DNA of 64,000 nucleotides. Source: Oceanispirochaeta sp963676905 (lineage in GTDB: Bacteria > Spirochaetota > Spirochaetia > DSM-2461). Shown here piece after piece: positions 35,940-45,169 of the stretch. The DNA lies in contig CAXXVE010000001.1 of NCBI GenBank assembly GCA_963676905.2, positions 2,232,001-2,296,000 on the forward strand, read 5' to 3'. Within the stretch, counting starts at the first letter, position 1, and each line of letters opens with the position of its first letter. The translations under genes were made by a program, and so were the position numbers. The notes below the pieces were generated by a model. It was not told the DNA's origin and searched no databases. It was given only the letters and a program-made list of their open reading frames with translations.

Positions 35940-37961
35940 ATGACTCAGAAAAGAATACTTTTTCCGGCGGCTGTTCTGCTGCTGGTACTGCTGAGCGGCT
36001 GCGCCAGTTTCGAGGTGAAGGCTGCAAGAAGCGGAGATATAGACGCCTTAAGAGAGTTTATCAACAAGGGGGGAGATGTCAACGAACCCCAGAGGGGAGG
36101 GGCCACCCTCCTTATGTATGCCGCCGAAGAGGGGCAGAACCAGGCTGTGACCTTTCTGCTTGATAACGGTGCGAGAATCTCGGCAAGAGACAACAGGGGC
36201 CGTACAGCCTTTCTCTATGCCGTTATTCCGGGACAGCAGTCCACGGCGGAAATCCTTCTGAACCGGGGGGCTGATATCAATGCATCTCTGCCGTCCGGGG
36301 ATAATGCCCTTATCCTTGCAGCGGGGGCACAGAACAGAAATATGGTCTCCATGCTTCTGGACAAGGGCGCCCGCATCAATACACAGAACAACAACGGCTG
36401 GTCGGCACTGACAACCAGTCTCAGCAAAGACGCCCAGCGGTCTTCCGGCATACATCAGACAACGACCCTGCTTATAGACAGGGGAGGGGAGCTGAATGTC
36501 TCATCTTCCAATGTCTCTGCCATTGCCTTTACGGCTGCATCCAAAGGGAACCTTGATGTGCTGAAGCTGATTCTGGGACGGGGCTTTGAGCTTGAAAAGA
36601 AATCCGACAAGGGACTGACACTCCTTTATACCGCCGCTGCGGCAAATCAGTTTGAAACAGTCAGCTACCTCCTCTCTCTGGGAGCCGACCCGGATGTCCG
36701 GGACAGTCAGGGCTGGTCCGCTCTGATGCGCTCTCTGTACAACAGCGCCGCTGCCGGTTCAGGCCCGGACAGGGTGGCTCAGCTGCTGATGGATCAGGGT
36801 GTACGCCCCGAGGGAAACAGCACACAGGGACAGGCCATTGCCTTTAAGTCTGTGGAAACCGGAGCACTTGAGATTCTGGATCTCATGTTCCGCTACAGCC
36901 TGAGCCCGGGAGTCAGAGATTCCGGGGGAAATACACTTCTGATTGCCGGGGTCTCAAAACCGAAGGTTGTCTCCTCGCTGCTGAACCGCGGAGTTCCTGT
37001 GGATACAAGAAACAACAGCAAGGATACCGCCCTTATTATTGCTGCAAAAACGGGGTATGACGAATCACTTTCCCTTCTGCTTCAGGCGGGGGCCGAGGTG
37101 GACCTCCGGGATGCTTCGGGGCTGACGGCTCTTCTTTATGCTTCAAAGGGAAGTACTGCCGAACCTATACGGAAGCTGCTCATTGCCGGTGCTTCCATCC
37201 ACAGCACGGATAATGGGGGCAATACAGCCCTTCACCATGCCGCATCTTCGGGTGTTCCCGATACTGTCCGTCTCCTTCTGACTGCAGGGATCTATGTCGA
37301 TCCTTCAAACGGAAATGGAGAACGCCCCTATGACCTCAGTTTCCGCAACTCTAAATACGGAGAGCCGATCAGGGAGATTCTGGTACAGGCGGGGGCTGAA
37401 GTTCCCGCTGTTCCGCTCCCCGAGGTTCAACAGACCGAAGAACCCGATGCTGCTCCTGAACCGGCCGCCGAACCGGAGACTGCTGCAGTCGGCCCCGCTC
37501 TGAACGCCGCATCTGAGGATCAGACAGAACCTTCAGGCAGCACAGACAGCTCTCCCGCCGCAGCTTCCCCTGCTGAATCAGTGCCCGCCGATTCAGGGCC
37601 TGCCGAAATAGCAACCACAGTGAATCTTCAGATCAGCTACGGCTGGCCCTCAATCAACCCGTCTGCAGCTAAAGGCTGGAGCAACAGCGATAAGCTGACG
37701 GGTGCAGCCACTCTGCAGATTGGAGAGAAGGGCAGCTCATCCTGGCTCTATGAAAACACAATGGATATTCCAATGAGAGGGGTCAATGCCGACCGTAACG
37801 AGGGCTCCTTGAGTCTGGGCCGCGGGAATGCAGGTGAGTACAGGGCTGTTTTGACCCTTCCGACAAGGAAAGGAAAGAAACTGAGATGCGAAACAACAGC
37901 CCAGACTGATCTGGAAGGGCGGGTGATTTTCTATTTTGACAGTTTCAGTTACGGAGATTAG
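35940..37961 (+). CDS. Ankyrin-repeat lipoprotein
   Basis: A 673-residue lipoprotein with signal peptide and lipobox at C21 (LLSGCAS). Residues about 25-480 are a run of ankyrin repeats (for example ATLLMYAAEEGQNQAVTFLLDNGA, TALHHAASSGVPDTVRLLL), some degenerate. A Pro/Glu/Ala/Ser-rich linker follows (about 480-560), then a C-terminal domain of roughly 110 residues (LQISYGWPSINPSAAKGWSN...), probably beta-rich and unrecognised. Ankyrin repeats bind other proteins, so a periplasmic or surface scaffold is likely. It ends two bases before the methionine sulfoxide reductase gene. AGGAG precedes the ATG. Confidence 0.85.
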   Translation: MTQKRILFPAAVLLLVLLSGCASFEVKAARSGDIDALREFINKGGDVNEPQRGGATLLMYAAEEGQNQAVTFLLDNGARISARDNRGRTAFLYAVIPGQQSTAEILLNRGADINASLPSGDNALILAAGAQNRNMVSMLLDKGARINTQNNNGWSALTTSLSKDAQRSSGIHQTTTLLIDRGGELNVSSSNVSAIAFTAASKGNLDVLKLILGRGFELEKKSDKGLTLLYTAAAANQFETVSYLLSLGADPDVRDSQGWSALMRSLYNSAAAGSGPDRVAQLLMDQGVRPEGNSTQGQAIAFKSVETGALEILDLMFRYSLSPGVRDSGGNTLLIAGVSKPKVVSSLLNRGVPVDTRNNSKDTALIIAAKTGYDESLSLLLQAGAEVDLRDASGLTALLYASKGSTAEPIRKLLIAGASIHSTDNGGNTALHHAASSGVPDTVRLLLTAGIYVDPSNGNGERPYDLSFRNSKYGEPIREILVQAGAEVPAVPLPEVQQTEEPDAAPEPAAEPETAAVGPALNAASEDQTEPSGSTDSSPAAASPAESVPADSGPAEIATTVNLQISYGWPSINPSAAKGWSNSDKLTGAATLQIGEKGSSSWLYENTMDIPMRGVNADRNEGSLSLGRGNAGEYRAVLTLPTRKGKKLRCETTAQTDLEGRVIFYFDSFSYGD

Positions 37962-37963
37962 AT

Positions 37964-38455
37964 ATGTTTGCTCCTTTTGTTAAGACAGGAATCCGGGAAG
38001 AGGATTATCCCGGGCTGATTAAGGCTCTGGGATATCTTCTTGAGGGGGAGGACCGTCTCTACTCGGGACTCGCCAATGCCGCCGCCCTGCTGAACTGGTA
38101 CTTTGATGAGATTAACTGGGTTGGTTTCTATATCTTTGACAGGGACCTTGGTCAGCTGGTGCTCGGCCCCTTTCAGGGGCTTCCCGCCTGCACAAGGATT
38201 CCCCCGGGGCGGGGAGTCTGCGGCCGGGCCTATGATGACAGGAAGACTATTGTGGTGGACGATGTTCTCTCATTCCCCGGCCATATAGCCTGTGACAGTG
38301 CCAGCCGTTCCGAGCTTGTTGCTCCCGTTATACAAAAGGGGGAGGTGAAGGCTGTCCTTGATATTGACAGTCCCCGTACTGGCCGGTTCGATTCAGTCGA
38401 TGCCCTGTGGATGGACAGAGTCTCAGAAACAGTACAGTTTCTCTTCTCCCTGTAG
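37964..38455 (+). CDS. msrC: Free methionine-(R)-sulfoxide reductase (GAF domain)
   Basis: A 163-residue GAF-fold enzyme that reduces free methionine-R-sulfoxide, protecting the methionine pool. The three cysteines are at C76 (LPACTRIP), C86 (GRGVCGRA) and C110 (GHIACDSASRSE). Their spacing of 10 and 24 residues is that of the E. coli enzyme (fRMsr/YebR; cysteines 84, 94, 118). Length and motifs match the family. It lies two bases after the ankyrin lipoprotein gene and is very likely co-transcribed with it. Confidence 0.92.
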   Translation: MFAPFVKTGIREEDYPGLIKALGYLLEGEDRLYSGLANAAALLNWYFDEINWVGFYIFDRDLGQLVLGPFQGLPACTRIPPGRGVCGRAYDDRKTIVVDDVLSFPGHIACDSASRSELVAPVIQKGEVKAVLDIDSPRTGRFDSVDALWMDRVSETVQFLFSL

Positions 38456-38462
38456 ACCTGAA

Positions 38463-38490
38463 AAAAGCCCGCCTGAACCGGCGGGCTTTT
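38463..38490. terminator. Bidirectional terminator between msrC and asd
   Basis: AAAAGCCCGCC (38463-38473) pairs with GGCGGGCTTTT (38480-38490) around a six-base loop. T-rich ends exist on both strands, serving the two convergent genes. Confidence 0.9.
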
Positions 38491-38521
38491 CATTTCTGTA
38501 TGAATCCTGTTTAAAAAAAGA

Positions 38522-39643
38522 TCAGCCTTCCAGATGATCCAGAGTGATGCCGAGCATCCGTCTTACGGGTTCTGCCGCTCCCCAGAGAAGCTGGTCTCCC
38601 ACAGTAAAGGCTGTCAGGTATTCGGGGCCCATATTGAGTTTTCTTACTCTTCCCACGGGAACCGTCAGTCCTCCTGAAACAGCAGCGGGTGTCAGATCAG
38701 CCAGTGACGCTTCTTTTGTATTGGGTACAAACTTTGTCCAGTCGGAGCTGCTCTTGATGATGTCTTCAATCTCATCCAGGGGAAGGTCTTTTGTCAGCTT
38801 TATTGTAAGTGCCTGGCTGTGGCAGCGCATGGAACCGATTCTCACACAGAGTCCGTCGATGGGAACGGCGGGATCATTCATCAGAATCTTGTTGGTCTCG
38901 GCAAAGCCCTTCCACTCTTCCTTGGTCATGCCGTTGTCCATGGGTTTGTCGATCCAGGGGATGAGGCTTCCCGCAAGGGGAGCTCCAAACTGATCGGTGG
39001 GGAAACTGCCGTCTCTGAGGGTGGATGTGATCTTCCGGTCCAGCTCCAGAATGGCGCTGGCGGGATCAAGCATGCCCTCGCCTGTTATTCCGAGAACTCC
39101 CATCTGTGAGATGAGTTCTTTCATATTCATGGCACCGGCACCGGATGCGGCCTGGTATGTCATGGATGTCATCCACTCCACAAGGTTCTCCTTGAAGAGA
39201 CCACCCATGGCCATAAGCATCAGGCTTACAGTACAGTTTCCCCCCACATAGGTGGTGGTTCCGCCTGCAAGTCCTTTGTCTATTACATCCCTGTTGATGG
39301 GATCCAGTACGATGATGCTGTCATCCTTCATTCTCAGGGTGGAAGCGGCGTCGATCCAGTATCCCTTCCAACCTGATTTTTTAAGTTCAGGATATATTTT
39401 TTCCGTGTATGAGCCACCCTGACAGGTTACGATAATGTCCTGATTTTTAAGCAGTTCGATATCAAATGCGTCTGCCAGAGGGGGCAGTTCTCTTCCAAAA
39501 TCAGGGGCGGCCTGTCCGGCCTGGGATGTGGAAAAGAGGGTAGGCTCCATTGTTTTTCTGGTGAAATCGCCCTCGGACATCATTCTGTCCATCAGCACTG
39601 ATCCTACCATTCCTCTCCAACCAATAATCCCGACTTTTTTCAC
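38522..39643 (-). CDS. asd: Aspartate-semialdehyde dehydrogenase
   Basis: A 373-residue NADP-dependent enzyme that reduces aspartyl phosphate to aspartate semialdehyde, for lysine, threonine and methionine synthesis and cell-wall diaminopimelate or ornithine-linked pathways. It has the N-terminal GWRGMVG nucleotide loop, catalytic C137 (VGGNCTVSLML) and the histidine in RIGSMRCHSQ. The layout is that of the proteobacterial-type Asd. The start is GTG at 39643, with AGGAG upstream. It is transcribed alone. Confidence 0.95.
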   Translation of the reverse strand: MKKVGIIGWRGMVGSVLMDRMMSEGDFTRKTMEPTLFSTSQAGQAAPDFGRELPPLADAFDIELLKNQDIIVTCQGGSYTEKIYPELKKSGWKGYWIDAASTLRMKDDSIIVLDPINRDVIDKGLAGGTTTYVGGNCTVSLMLMAMGGLFKENLVEWMTSMTYQAASGAGAMNMKELISQMGVLGITGEGMLDPASAILELDRKITSTLRDGSFPTDQFGAPLAGSLIPWIDKPMDNGMTKEEWKGFAETNKILMNDPAVPIDGLCVRIGSMRCHSQALTIKLTKDLPLDEIEDIIKSSSDWTKFVPNTKEASLADLTPAAVSGGLTVPVGRVRKLNMGPEYLTAFTVGDQLLWGAAEPVRRMLGITLDHLEG

Positions 39644-39997
39644 GGTTCTCTCCTAGTAATATTATGACTTTGGAAAACTATAGGGTTTTCGTAAAAGTTA
39701 GTAAATACCTTTAAGATTGGTTTAAAAAAAACTGCAGTTTATCTTGCGGGAGAGCGGCGGCAATTCCGGGCGGAACTTACTGTGCCGCGGGCTTTTACTG
39801 TGCAATTAGTATGAATTTTCTACCCCCCTGGTACATCTTCACTATTCTCCATGCAAGTAACATCAAGTATTATAAGAAAGTCTTTGACGCCAAAGCCTTT
39901 TTCGTACATTATGTGTGAAGTTGTAAATAAAGGACCCTCCGGGAATCCGGGATATAATATTACTGATTTAAAAACTATCGAGAATGGAGTTGAAAAG
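39644..39997. other. Intergenic region between asd and the acyl-CoA synthetase gene
   Basis: This 354-base divergent spacer holds the promoters of both genes but no convincing extra gene. The synthetase frame stays open upstream to an ATG at 39851, but that stretch has no ribosome binding site and no family similarity. A TATAAT at 39953-39958 lies 39 bases before the likely start and could be a -10 box; no good -35 box matches it. Confidence 0.45.
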
Positions 39998-41698
39998 ATG
40001 AAGTACGAACTGGAACGATTCACTCTAAGTGACGCATGGTCCAAAAGCAGGGCCGCCTACGGTAAGCTTGATTTTCTGGGATACGCCGGAAAGAAGTCAG
40101 AAAGCTATGCCGAAGTAGATATGAACATCAGAAAGATTCAGACTTTCCTCAGAAATGAGGGTGTCAAATTCGGCGACAAGGTCGCCCTTATAAGTGAGAG
40201 CCGCCCCGAGTGGGGTCAGGTCTATCTGGCCGTAACAACCATGGGCGCCGTTGCTGTACCCGTAATGGCTGATTTCTCTGGGGAACAGATGGTCAATATT
40301 CTGGATCACTCAGATTCAGTATATCTCTTCCTTTCCGAAAAGGTGCTTCCCCGTCTGGCGGAGTCCTCTCAGGCAAGAGCCGGGAAACTGGTTCTCCTCA
40401 AGGATGGATTCAAGACAGGATCTGTTGTTGCAGAAGACGGAAAGGTCCGCTTTGAAGAGTCCGGTGATATTAAGGCAGGGGAGGCTGAAGATCTGATCGC
40501 TTCCTGCGAGGAGGATGACCTGGCGGCCATCCTCTATACCTCCGGAACTACAGGGAACTCCAAGGGTGTTATGCTGACCCATCAGAATATTACCCACAAT
40601 GCCCGCATAGGTGTTAATGTCGGCGAAGCTGTTACAGGCGAAAGCTTTCTCTCGGTTCTCCCCTTGGCTCACTCATACGAGTGTTCCCTGGGACTGATTC
40701 TGCCCATGCTTGCCGGCTGCGGTATAAACTATCTTGAGGGAGCCCCCACACCCCGTGTGATGCTGAAGGCCCTTTCCATAGTAAAACCGCAGATGATGCT
40801 GAGCGTTCCCATTCTGATGGAGAAGATCTACCGCTCCAGTATTGCCCCCAAATTTGCAGGAAACAAGGTGCTCAAAGCCCTCTATGCCTTCCGGCCGACA
40901 CAGTTTCTGCTGAACCGTCTTGTTGCAGGAAAGAAACTGAAAAAGCTCTTCGGCGGCAAGCTCCACTTCTTCGGAATCGGCGGTGCCCCCCTGGCTCCCG
41001 ATGTTGAGCGTTTTCTCAGGGATGCAAAGTTTCCCTATTCTGTAGGATACGGACTGACCGAGACCGCTCCCTGCCTAGCAGGCGACTCTCCCAGCCGCTC
41101 CGTTTTCAGAGCCATCGGACCCGCATTCCAGGACGTCAGTCTTAGAATCGCCGATGTGAATCCCGAAACCGGACACGGTGAGATTCAGGCCATAGGCCCC
41201 AATATCATGAAGGGTTACTACAAGGACGAGGAGAAGACAGCCGAGGTCTTTACCGAAGACGGCTGGTTCAAAACCGGAGACCTTGGGTATCTGAACAGAA
41301 AGAACGTCCTCTTTATCAAGGGAAGACTGAAGAATATGATCCTGGGGCCCAACGGAGAGAATATCTATCCCGAGGAGATTGAGGCTGTTATCAGCAGAGA
41401 CCCCTATGTTCAGGATGCGCTGGTTACAAGAATCGGAAATACCCTTGTAGGGATCGTTCATTTCAACCATGACAAACTGGATGAGTTTATTGCGGGAATC
41501 AAGGCCAGCCCTGAGGACCTGACAAGGATCAAGGAGGATATGCTTGAGAAGATCAGGCAGTCCGCCAACAACAGCCTGACTGCCCTGAGCCGTCTGGGCA
41601 AGATGATCGAACAGGTCGAGCCTTTTGAAAAGACTCCCTCACTGAAAATCAAACGCTTCCTTTATACCAATTTCAAGCTGCCGGCAGCGCAGAACTGA
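39998..41698 (+). CDS. Long-chain acyl-CoA synthetase (AMP-forming)
   Basis: A 566-residue ligase that activates fatty acids through an acyl-AMP intermediate. The AMP-binding P-loop is LYTSGTTGNSKGVMLTH, followed by VGYGLTETAPCLAG and the C-terminal GWFKTGDLGYLNRKNVLFIKGR block. The start at 39998 (MKYELERFTLSDAW) has GGAG nine bases upstream and fits family N-termini. A terminator follows. Chain-length specificity is not predictable; the symbol fadD would fit but is left open. Confidence 0.92.
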   Translation: MKYELERFTLSDAWSKSRAAYGKLDFLGYAGKKSESYAEVDMNIRKIQTFLRNEGVKFGDKVALISESRPEWGQVYLAVTTMGAVAVPVMADFSGEQMVNILDHSDSVYLFLSEKVLPRLAESSQARAGKLVLLKDGFKTGSVVAEDGKVRFEESGDIKAGEAEDLIASCEEDDLAAILYTSGTTGNSKGVMLTHQNITHNARIGVNVGEAVTGESFLSVLPLAHSYECSLGLILPMLAGCGINYLEGAPTPRVMLKALSIVKPQMMLSVPILMEKIYRSSIAPKFAGNKVLKALYAFRPTQFLLNRLVAGKKLKKLFGGKLHFFGIGGAPLAPDVERFLRDAKFPYSVGYGLTETAPCLAGDSPSRSVFRAIGPAFQDVSLRIADVNPETGHGEIQAIGPNIMKGYYKDEEKTAEVFTEDGWFKTGDLGYLNRKNVLFIKGRLKNMILGPNGENIYPEEIEAVISRDPYVQDALVTRIGNTLVGIVHFNHDKLDEFIAGIKASPEDLTRIKEDMLEKIRQSANNSLTALSRLGKMIEQVEPFEKTPSLKIKRFLYTNFKLPAAQN

Positions 41699-41705
41699 TA
41701 ATACA

Positions 41706-41744
41706 GCCTTCCGGCGCCTTTGCGGTTCCGGGAGGCTTTTTTTT
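41706..41744 (+). terminator. Rho-independent terminator of the acyl-CoA synthetase gene
   Basis: GCCTTCCGG (41706-41714) pairs with CCGGGAGGC (41728-41736), one non-Watson-Crick pair, followed by eight Ts (41737-41744). Confidence 0.85.
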
Positions 41745-41889
41745 CCCCCAGGCTCTCTCCTTACCTGCTCTCCCTTAAGTTGTCCTCTCTGCAGTTTACC
41801 TGTTTGCGGAGTTCCTCTCTCTTGTGCTATGATATTCGAAATGAACACAGTTGTTCTTTTATTTAAGTGAGCAAGGGGAGAATAGGGGA

Positions 41890-42279
41890 ATGATTGACTT
41901 TTCAGCGCTGGAAGCATTCAGCGGAGACCAGGAGCATCTGCGGCTCAACTGTACACTGGATACACGTTTTGATCCGCCAGCCGCCCTGATTACCATGAAG
42001 GGGTATCTGGACCATAGCAACTCCATCGAATTTGCAGATGCCATTGTCGACTTTTTTAACGGAGACTGGAAGAGGCATCCCGTTGTTCTTGATCTTGAGA
42101 ACCTCCAGTATATTTCGTCCAGCGGACTGGGCAGTTTTACAACTATTCGTGTCCATGCCGAGCTCAAAGAGAGTCCTTTTTATCTTCTGAAGATGAACGG
42201 AAAGGTCCGGACTGTCTTTGAACAGATCGGTTTTTCTTCATTCTTCAACATTATAGAGTCCCTCGAGGAGGTCCTCTGA
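41890..42279 (+). CDS. STAS-domain protein (anti-sigma-factor antagonist type)
   Basis: A 129-residue single STAS domain. The phosphorylation loop reads YISSSGLGSF (S77 aligned with the serine phosphorylated in SpoIIAA; the usual preceding aspartate is a serine). Such proteins bind or release anti-sigma factors according to phosphorylation. No serine kinase or sigma factor is nearby. The ATG at 41890 is preceded by AAGGGGAGAATAGGGGA; an upstream in-frame ATG at 41851 lacks this. The stop codon overlaps the ATG of the next gene (TGATG), so both are translated together and probably act in one pathway. Confidence 0.85.
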   Translation: MIDFSALEAFSGDQEHLRLNCTLDTRFDPPAALITMKGYLDHSNSIEFADAIVDFFNGDWKRHPVVLDLENLQYISSSGLGSFTTIRVHAELKESPFYLLKMNGKVRTVFEQIGFSSFFNIIESLEEVL

Positions 42280-42908
42280 TGGCGGGAGGCCCATTTCATG
42301 ACATCCGATCTTCTCTTAACGGTGTCATCTGTATGGGCAGTCTTCTTAAGGATACAGAACTGAACCAGGAGCAGAAGGAACTGCTTGAATATATGCTTCT
42401 CTCCGCAGGGAAGAGTCTGGATCTTATCAATGATCTTCAGAAATCAGGTCAGGCCGGTTCTCAGGCCGGCATCAGCGGCCTGTCTGAAAAAAAAGGCAAT
42501 GCCGGATATCCTGTCTCCGGGGCAGCTCCCGAAGGGACAGGAAACAAACCGCTTTCCATTCTTCTGGCCGAGGATGATGATATAGGGCGGCTCTATCTTA
42601 CAACCCTGCTTAAACGGCAGAACTGGTATGTGGATGAGGCCAGCGACGGCCTTGAGGCCCTTGAGCTTTTTAAAAGAAACAGTTATCAGATTGTGTTAAT
42701 GGATGTGAGCATGCCCGGAGTCGACGGGATTCAGGCTTCACGGCAGATACGGGAGATCAACAGCGATATTCCCATCCTTGTGATTACAGCTCACGGCGAA
42801 GGAGAGCTGCAGGAGGACTTTCAGGAAGCCGGCATAAGCGATGTGCTTCGGAAACCCATTTACGACGAGTTCCTTCTGAACAAGATTCAATCCCTCTGTC
42901 TTTCCTGA
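42279..42908 (+). CDS. HisKA-like/receiver protein without ATPase domain
   Basis: A 209-residue protein. Residues about 5-55 look like a HisKA dimerisation/phosphoacceptor helix pair with H7 in FHDIRSSLNGVICM. After a flexible linker (about 57-90) comes a complete receiver domain (about 92-207) with D99/D100, phosphoacceptor D142 (MDVSMPG), T170 and K192. There is no HATPase domain, and the gene starts immediately after the STAS gene, so it cannot phosphorylate itself. It may take phosphate from another kinase and pass it on, or act as a docking partner. Truncation of a hybrid kinase is the simpler alternative. The TGATG overlap with the STAS gene supports joint function. Confidence 0.8.
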   Translation: MAGGPFHDIRSSLNGVICMGSLLKDTELNQEQKELLEYMLLSAGKSLDLINDLQKSGQAGSQAGISGLSEKKGNAGYPVSGAAPEGTGNKPLSILLAEDDDIGRLYLTTLLKRQNWYVDEASDGLEALELFKRNSYQIVLMDVSMPGVDGIQASRQIREINSDIPILVITAHGEGELQEDFQEAGISDVLRKPIYDEFLLNKIQSLCLS

Positions 42909-42950
42909 TTCCGGGAAGACTGTCAGCATTCAATCATTATTTCTCTTTAT

Positions 42951-42984
42951 AAAAACAGAAGCCGTCACAACGTAACGGCTTCTG
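42951..42984 (-). terminator. Terminator of the umuDC operon
   Basis: CAGAAGCCGT (42956-42965) pairs perfectly with ACGGCTTCTG (42975-42984). The minus strand then continues as TTTTT (42955-42951). It stops transcripts coming from umuC, about 170 bases after its stop codon. No T-run is present on the plus strand. Confidence 0.75.
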
Positions 42985-43156
42985 AAATGGAGAAAGTAAA
43001 ATGAAAAAATCTTAACCAACCCTGTTTGTTAGGTTCATTACCTTGATAACAACCCTGATCAGTTTATGTTACAGAATATAAAGGTCCTATTTGTGAATTA
43101 TGTGAACCAATGGTGGCCATTCTCTGAATAGTAAACAAGAAAAGGGTGAAGATCAG

Positions 43157-44479
43157 TTATTTTTCGGGCTTTTCGGGTCTTCCAAGGGGGGCTCCCGAGC
43201 GGATACGGGGCAGATCCGCCCATTTGGTGGTATAGCTGGGGGAGAGGTACTCTCTCTTCATCTGCCAGCAGCTGCCGGGGCGCAGGGGCTTGCAGTGGAG
43301 GGTCTGACGGCCGTAGCGGCTGTTGATCTTTTCCACAGCCTTCATCACTGCTTCGCTCCGGTCATCCTCTTCATGAAAGAGGTCGAGCTGCTGCTTCCCT
43401 GCATCCTCAATTTCGCTCAGAAAGACGGATATCTTCTTGTACCTGTATCCGGGGCGGTAGAGCTTCTCCAGCTGCCTGCGGACAACTGCTGCTATGGTGG
43501 GCGGGTAGTTTACTGGAAAGCTGAGCTCCTGGGTCAGCCCCTGTGCGTACTGCCTGTCCCCCTCGCGGAAGGGGTTTGTGGTGATGGATGTATGGATCAC
43601 CCGGCAGGCCGAGCCCTGGGCCCTCAGCTTTTCAGCGGCTCCCGAGGCGTAGTCGGCTCCGGCTTCCAGAATGTCCTGCTTTTCGGTGACGGGGAATGAG
43701 AAGCTCCGGGATGTGATAATTCCCTGTTTCGGAGAGGGACTCTCCTCCAGGGTGAAGCTGGGACGGCCTTTGAGTTCCCACAGTGTTTTCAGTCCCACCA
43801 GGGTCATCTCCTTTTTCACCCAGCTCTCTTCCCGGGCCGCCAGATCGGCGGCGCTGTGTACCCCCAGGCTGTGGAGCTTCCGGGCGTACTGCCGCCCAAT
43901 GCCCCACACAGCTTTTACATCGGTGGCCTCCAGAATCTCCGGCCACCTGCCGTCTTCGGGCATAAAGACTCCCTCCGGGCGGTCCTTGGCTATCTTTCCG
44001 GCTATCTTGGCCAGGGTTTTGGTCGGCCCCAGGCCGATGGACACGGGAATGCCCACCCAGTCCTGTACTCTTTTACGGATGCGGCGGCACTGGCCGAGGA
44101 GCTCCTCCCTGCTTCCCTGGAGGATAAGGAAGGCTTCGTCGATGGAGTAGACCTCCAGGGTTGGTGTAAAGCCCTCAAGCACCGTCATCACCCGGCGGGA
44201 GAGGTCGTCGTAGAGGGTGTAGTTGGATGAAAATACGGCGGCCCCTGCAGCCTCCAGCTGTTTCTCCACCTTGAAGAGGGGAACACCCCGGGGCAGATTC
44301 AGCTCCTTCGCCTCCCGGCTCATGGCTACAAGGCAGCCGTCGTTGTTGGAGAGAACTACAACCGGCTTTCCCTGCAGATCCGGGCGGAAGACCCGTTCGC
44401 AGGAGGCGTAGAAGGTGTTGCAGTCCACCAGGGCTGTAAGGGTTCTGCGGTCTTTGCCGGAGACGGGGAGGCGGTTCAT
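43157..44479 (-). CDS. umuC: Y-family DNA polymerase V catalytic subunit UmuC
   Basis: A 440-residue translesion polymerase (E. coli UmuC has 422). It has ALVDCNTFYASCERVF with the first metal-binding aspartate, YSIDEAFL (catalytic DE), and the helix-hairpin-helix region (VKAVWGIGRQYARKLHSLGV). The chosen start, at 44479, overlaps the umuD stop by four bases (ATGA); a longer frame to 44530 would sit inside umuD. It acts with cleaved UmuD to copy damaged DNA during the SOS response. Confidence 0.95.
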   Translation of the reverse strand: MNRLPVSGKDRRTLTALVDCNTFYASCERVFRPDLQGKPVVVLSNNDGCLVAMSREAKELNLPRGVPLFKVEKQLEAAGAAVFSSNYTLYDDLSRRVMTVLEGFTPTLEVYSIDEAFLILQGSREELLGQCRRIRKRVQDWVGIPVSIGLGPTKTLAKIAGKIAKDRPEGVFMPEDGRWPEILEATDVKAVWGIGRQYARKLHSLGVHSAADLAAREESWVKKEMTLVGLKTLWELKGRPSFTLEESPSPKQGIITSRSFSFPVTEKQDILEAGADYASGAAEKLRAQGSACRVIHTSITTNPFREGDRQYAQGLTQELSFPVNYPPTIAAVVRRQLEKLYRPGYRYKKISVFLSEIEDAGKQQLDLFHEEDDRSEAVMKAVEKINSRYGRQTLHCKPLRPGSCWQMKREYLSPSYTTKWADLPRIRSGAPLGRPEKPEK

Positions 44480-44958
44480 CCGGCCCGGCCCGGGAGGAAG
44501 CTGTGAATCACATAGGTCACCACTCCCCATACCTGAAACTCCATATCCAGCTCGATGCGGACCGGATCATAGGAGGGATTGCCCGGGCAGAGCCACAGCC
44601 TTCCCTCCCGGCGCACCAGGCGCTTGACTGTGAACTCGCCGTAGAGTACGGCCACTACGATCATATTGTCCCGGGGCGGGATGCTCCGGTCCACGATAAG
44701 AAGGTCACCGCTGCGGATGCCCTCGTCCTCCATGGAATCCCCCTCCACCCGGACTGTAAAGCTGGCGGCGGGATTTTTTACAAGATAACTGTTGAAATCC
44801 AGCACGTCTTCGCGGTAGTCTGCCGCAGGCGACGGGAATCCCGCCTTTATAAGGTCGCCGTACCAGGGAACTCCTTCGGCGCAGTGTTCGGGGGTATGTA
44901 TGGGCCGGGGAGGGCCGGCCAGAGAGAAAAGATCTCCCTGTATCGGATAACTATTCAT
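44476..44958 (-). CDS. umuD: UmuD-type S24 peptidase, polymerase V subunit
   Basis: A 160-residue LexA-like self-cleaving protein. The site is AGFPSPAADY; cleavage would be after A39, an Ala-Gly bond as in LexA rather than the Cys-Gly of E. coli UmuD. Catalytic S75 (GDSMEDEG) and K112 (FTVKRL) are present. RecA filaments trigger self-cleavage to UmuD', which activates UmuC. The start at 44958 is a choice; an in-frame ATG at 45018 would add 20 residues, and neither has an ideally spaced ribosome binding site. No known SOS box is recognised upstream. Confidence 0.92.
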   Translation of the reverse strand: MNSYPIQGDLFSLAGPPRPIHTPEHCAEGVPWYGDLIKAGFPSPAADYREDVLDFNSYLVKNPAASFTVRVEGDSMEDEGIRSGDLLIVDRSIPPRDNMIVVAVLYGEFTVKRLVRREGRLWLCPGNPSYDPVRIELDMEFQVWGVVTYVIHSFLPGRAG

Positions 44959-45169
44959 ATGTATAGTATAGTCCTCCACTGAAGCCGCCGTCAATGAGAG
45001 TACACCGGGTTTTTCCATGACAAAGGATTTTCTCCCGGGGTAGAATGCCTCCCGTGTACCGGCTCTTCCTTATGGCGTTTTTCTCTGATATAGTAAAACG
45101 CTGTGTTCATGATTCCTGCGGCTCTTCCCCTTCGGGGATGCAGATCTTCCCGTTTAGCAGAGGACCTCT

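Noticed and set aside
39851..39997. N-terminal extension of the acyl-CoA synthetase
   Set aside because: No ribosome binding site at 39851 and no family similarity in the added 49 residues; the start at 39998 is better.
43001..43015. ATGAAAAAATCTTAA, a four-codon frame with GGAG upstream
   Set aside because: Too short to be a gene; probably incidental in the umuC 3' spacer.
44959..45169. SOS/LexA box between umuD and the SNF2 gene
   Set aside because: An ACTAT...ATAGT symmetry near the umuD start is visible, but it matches no LexA site known to me and could be chance.
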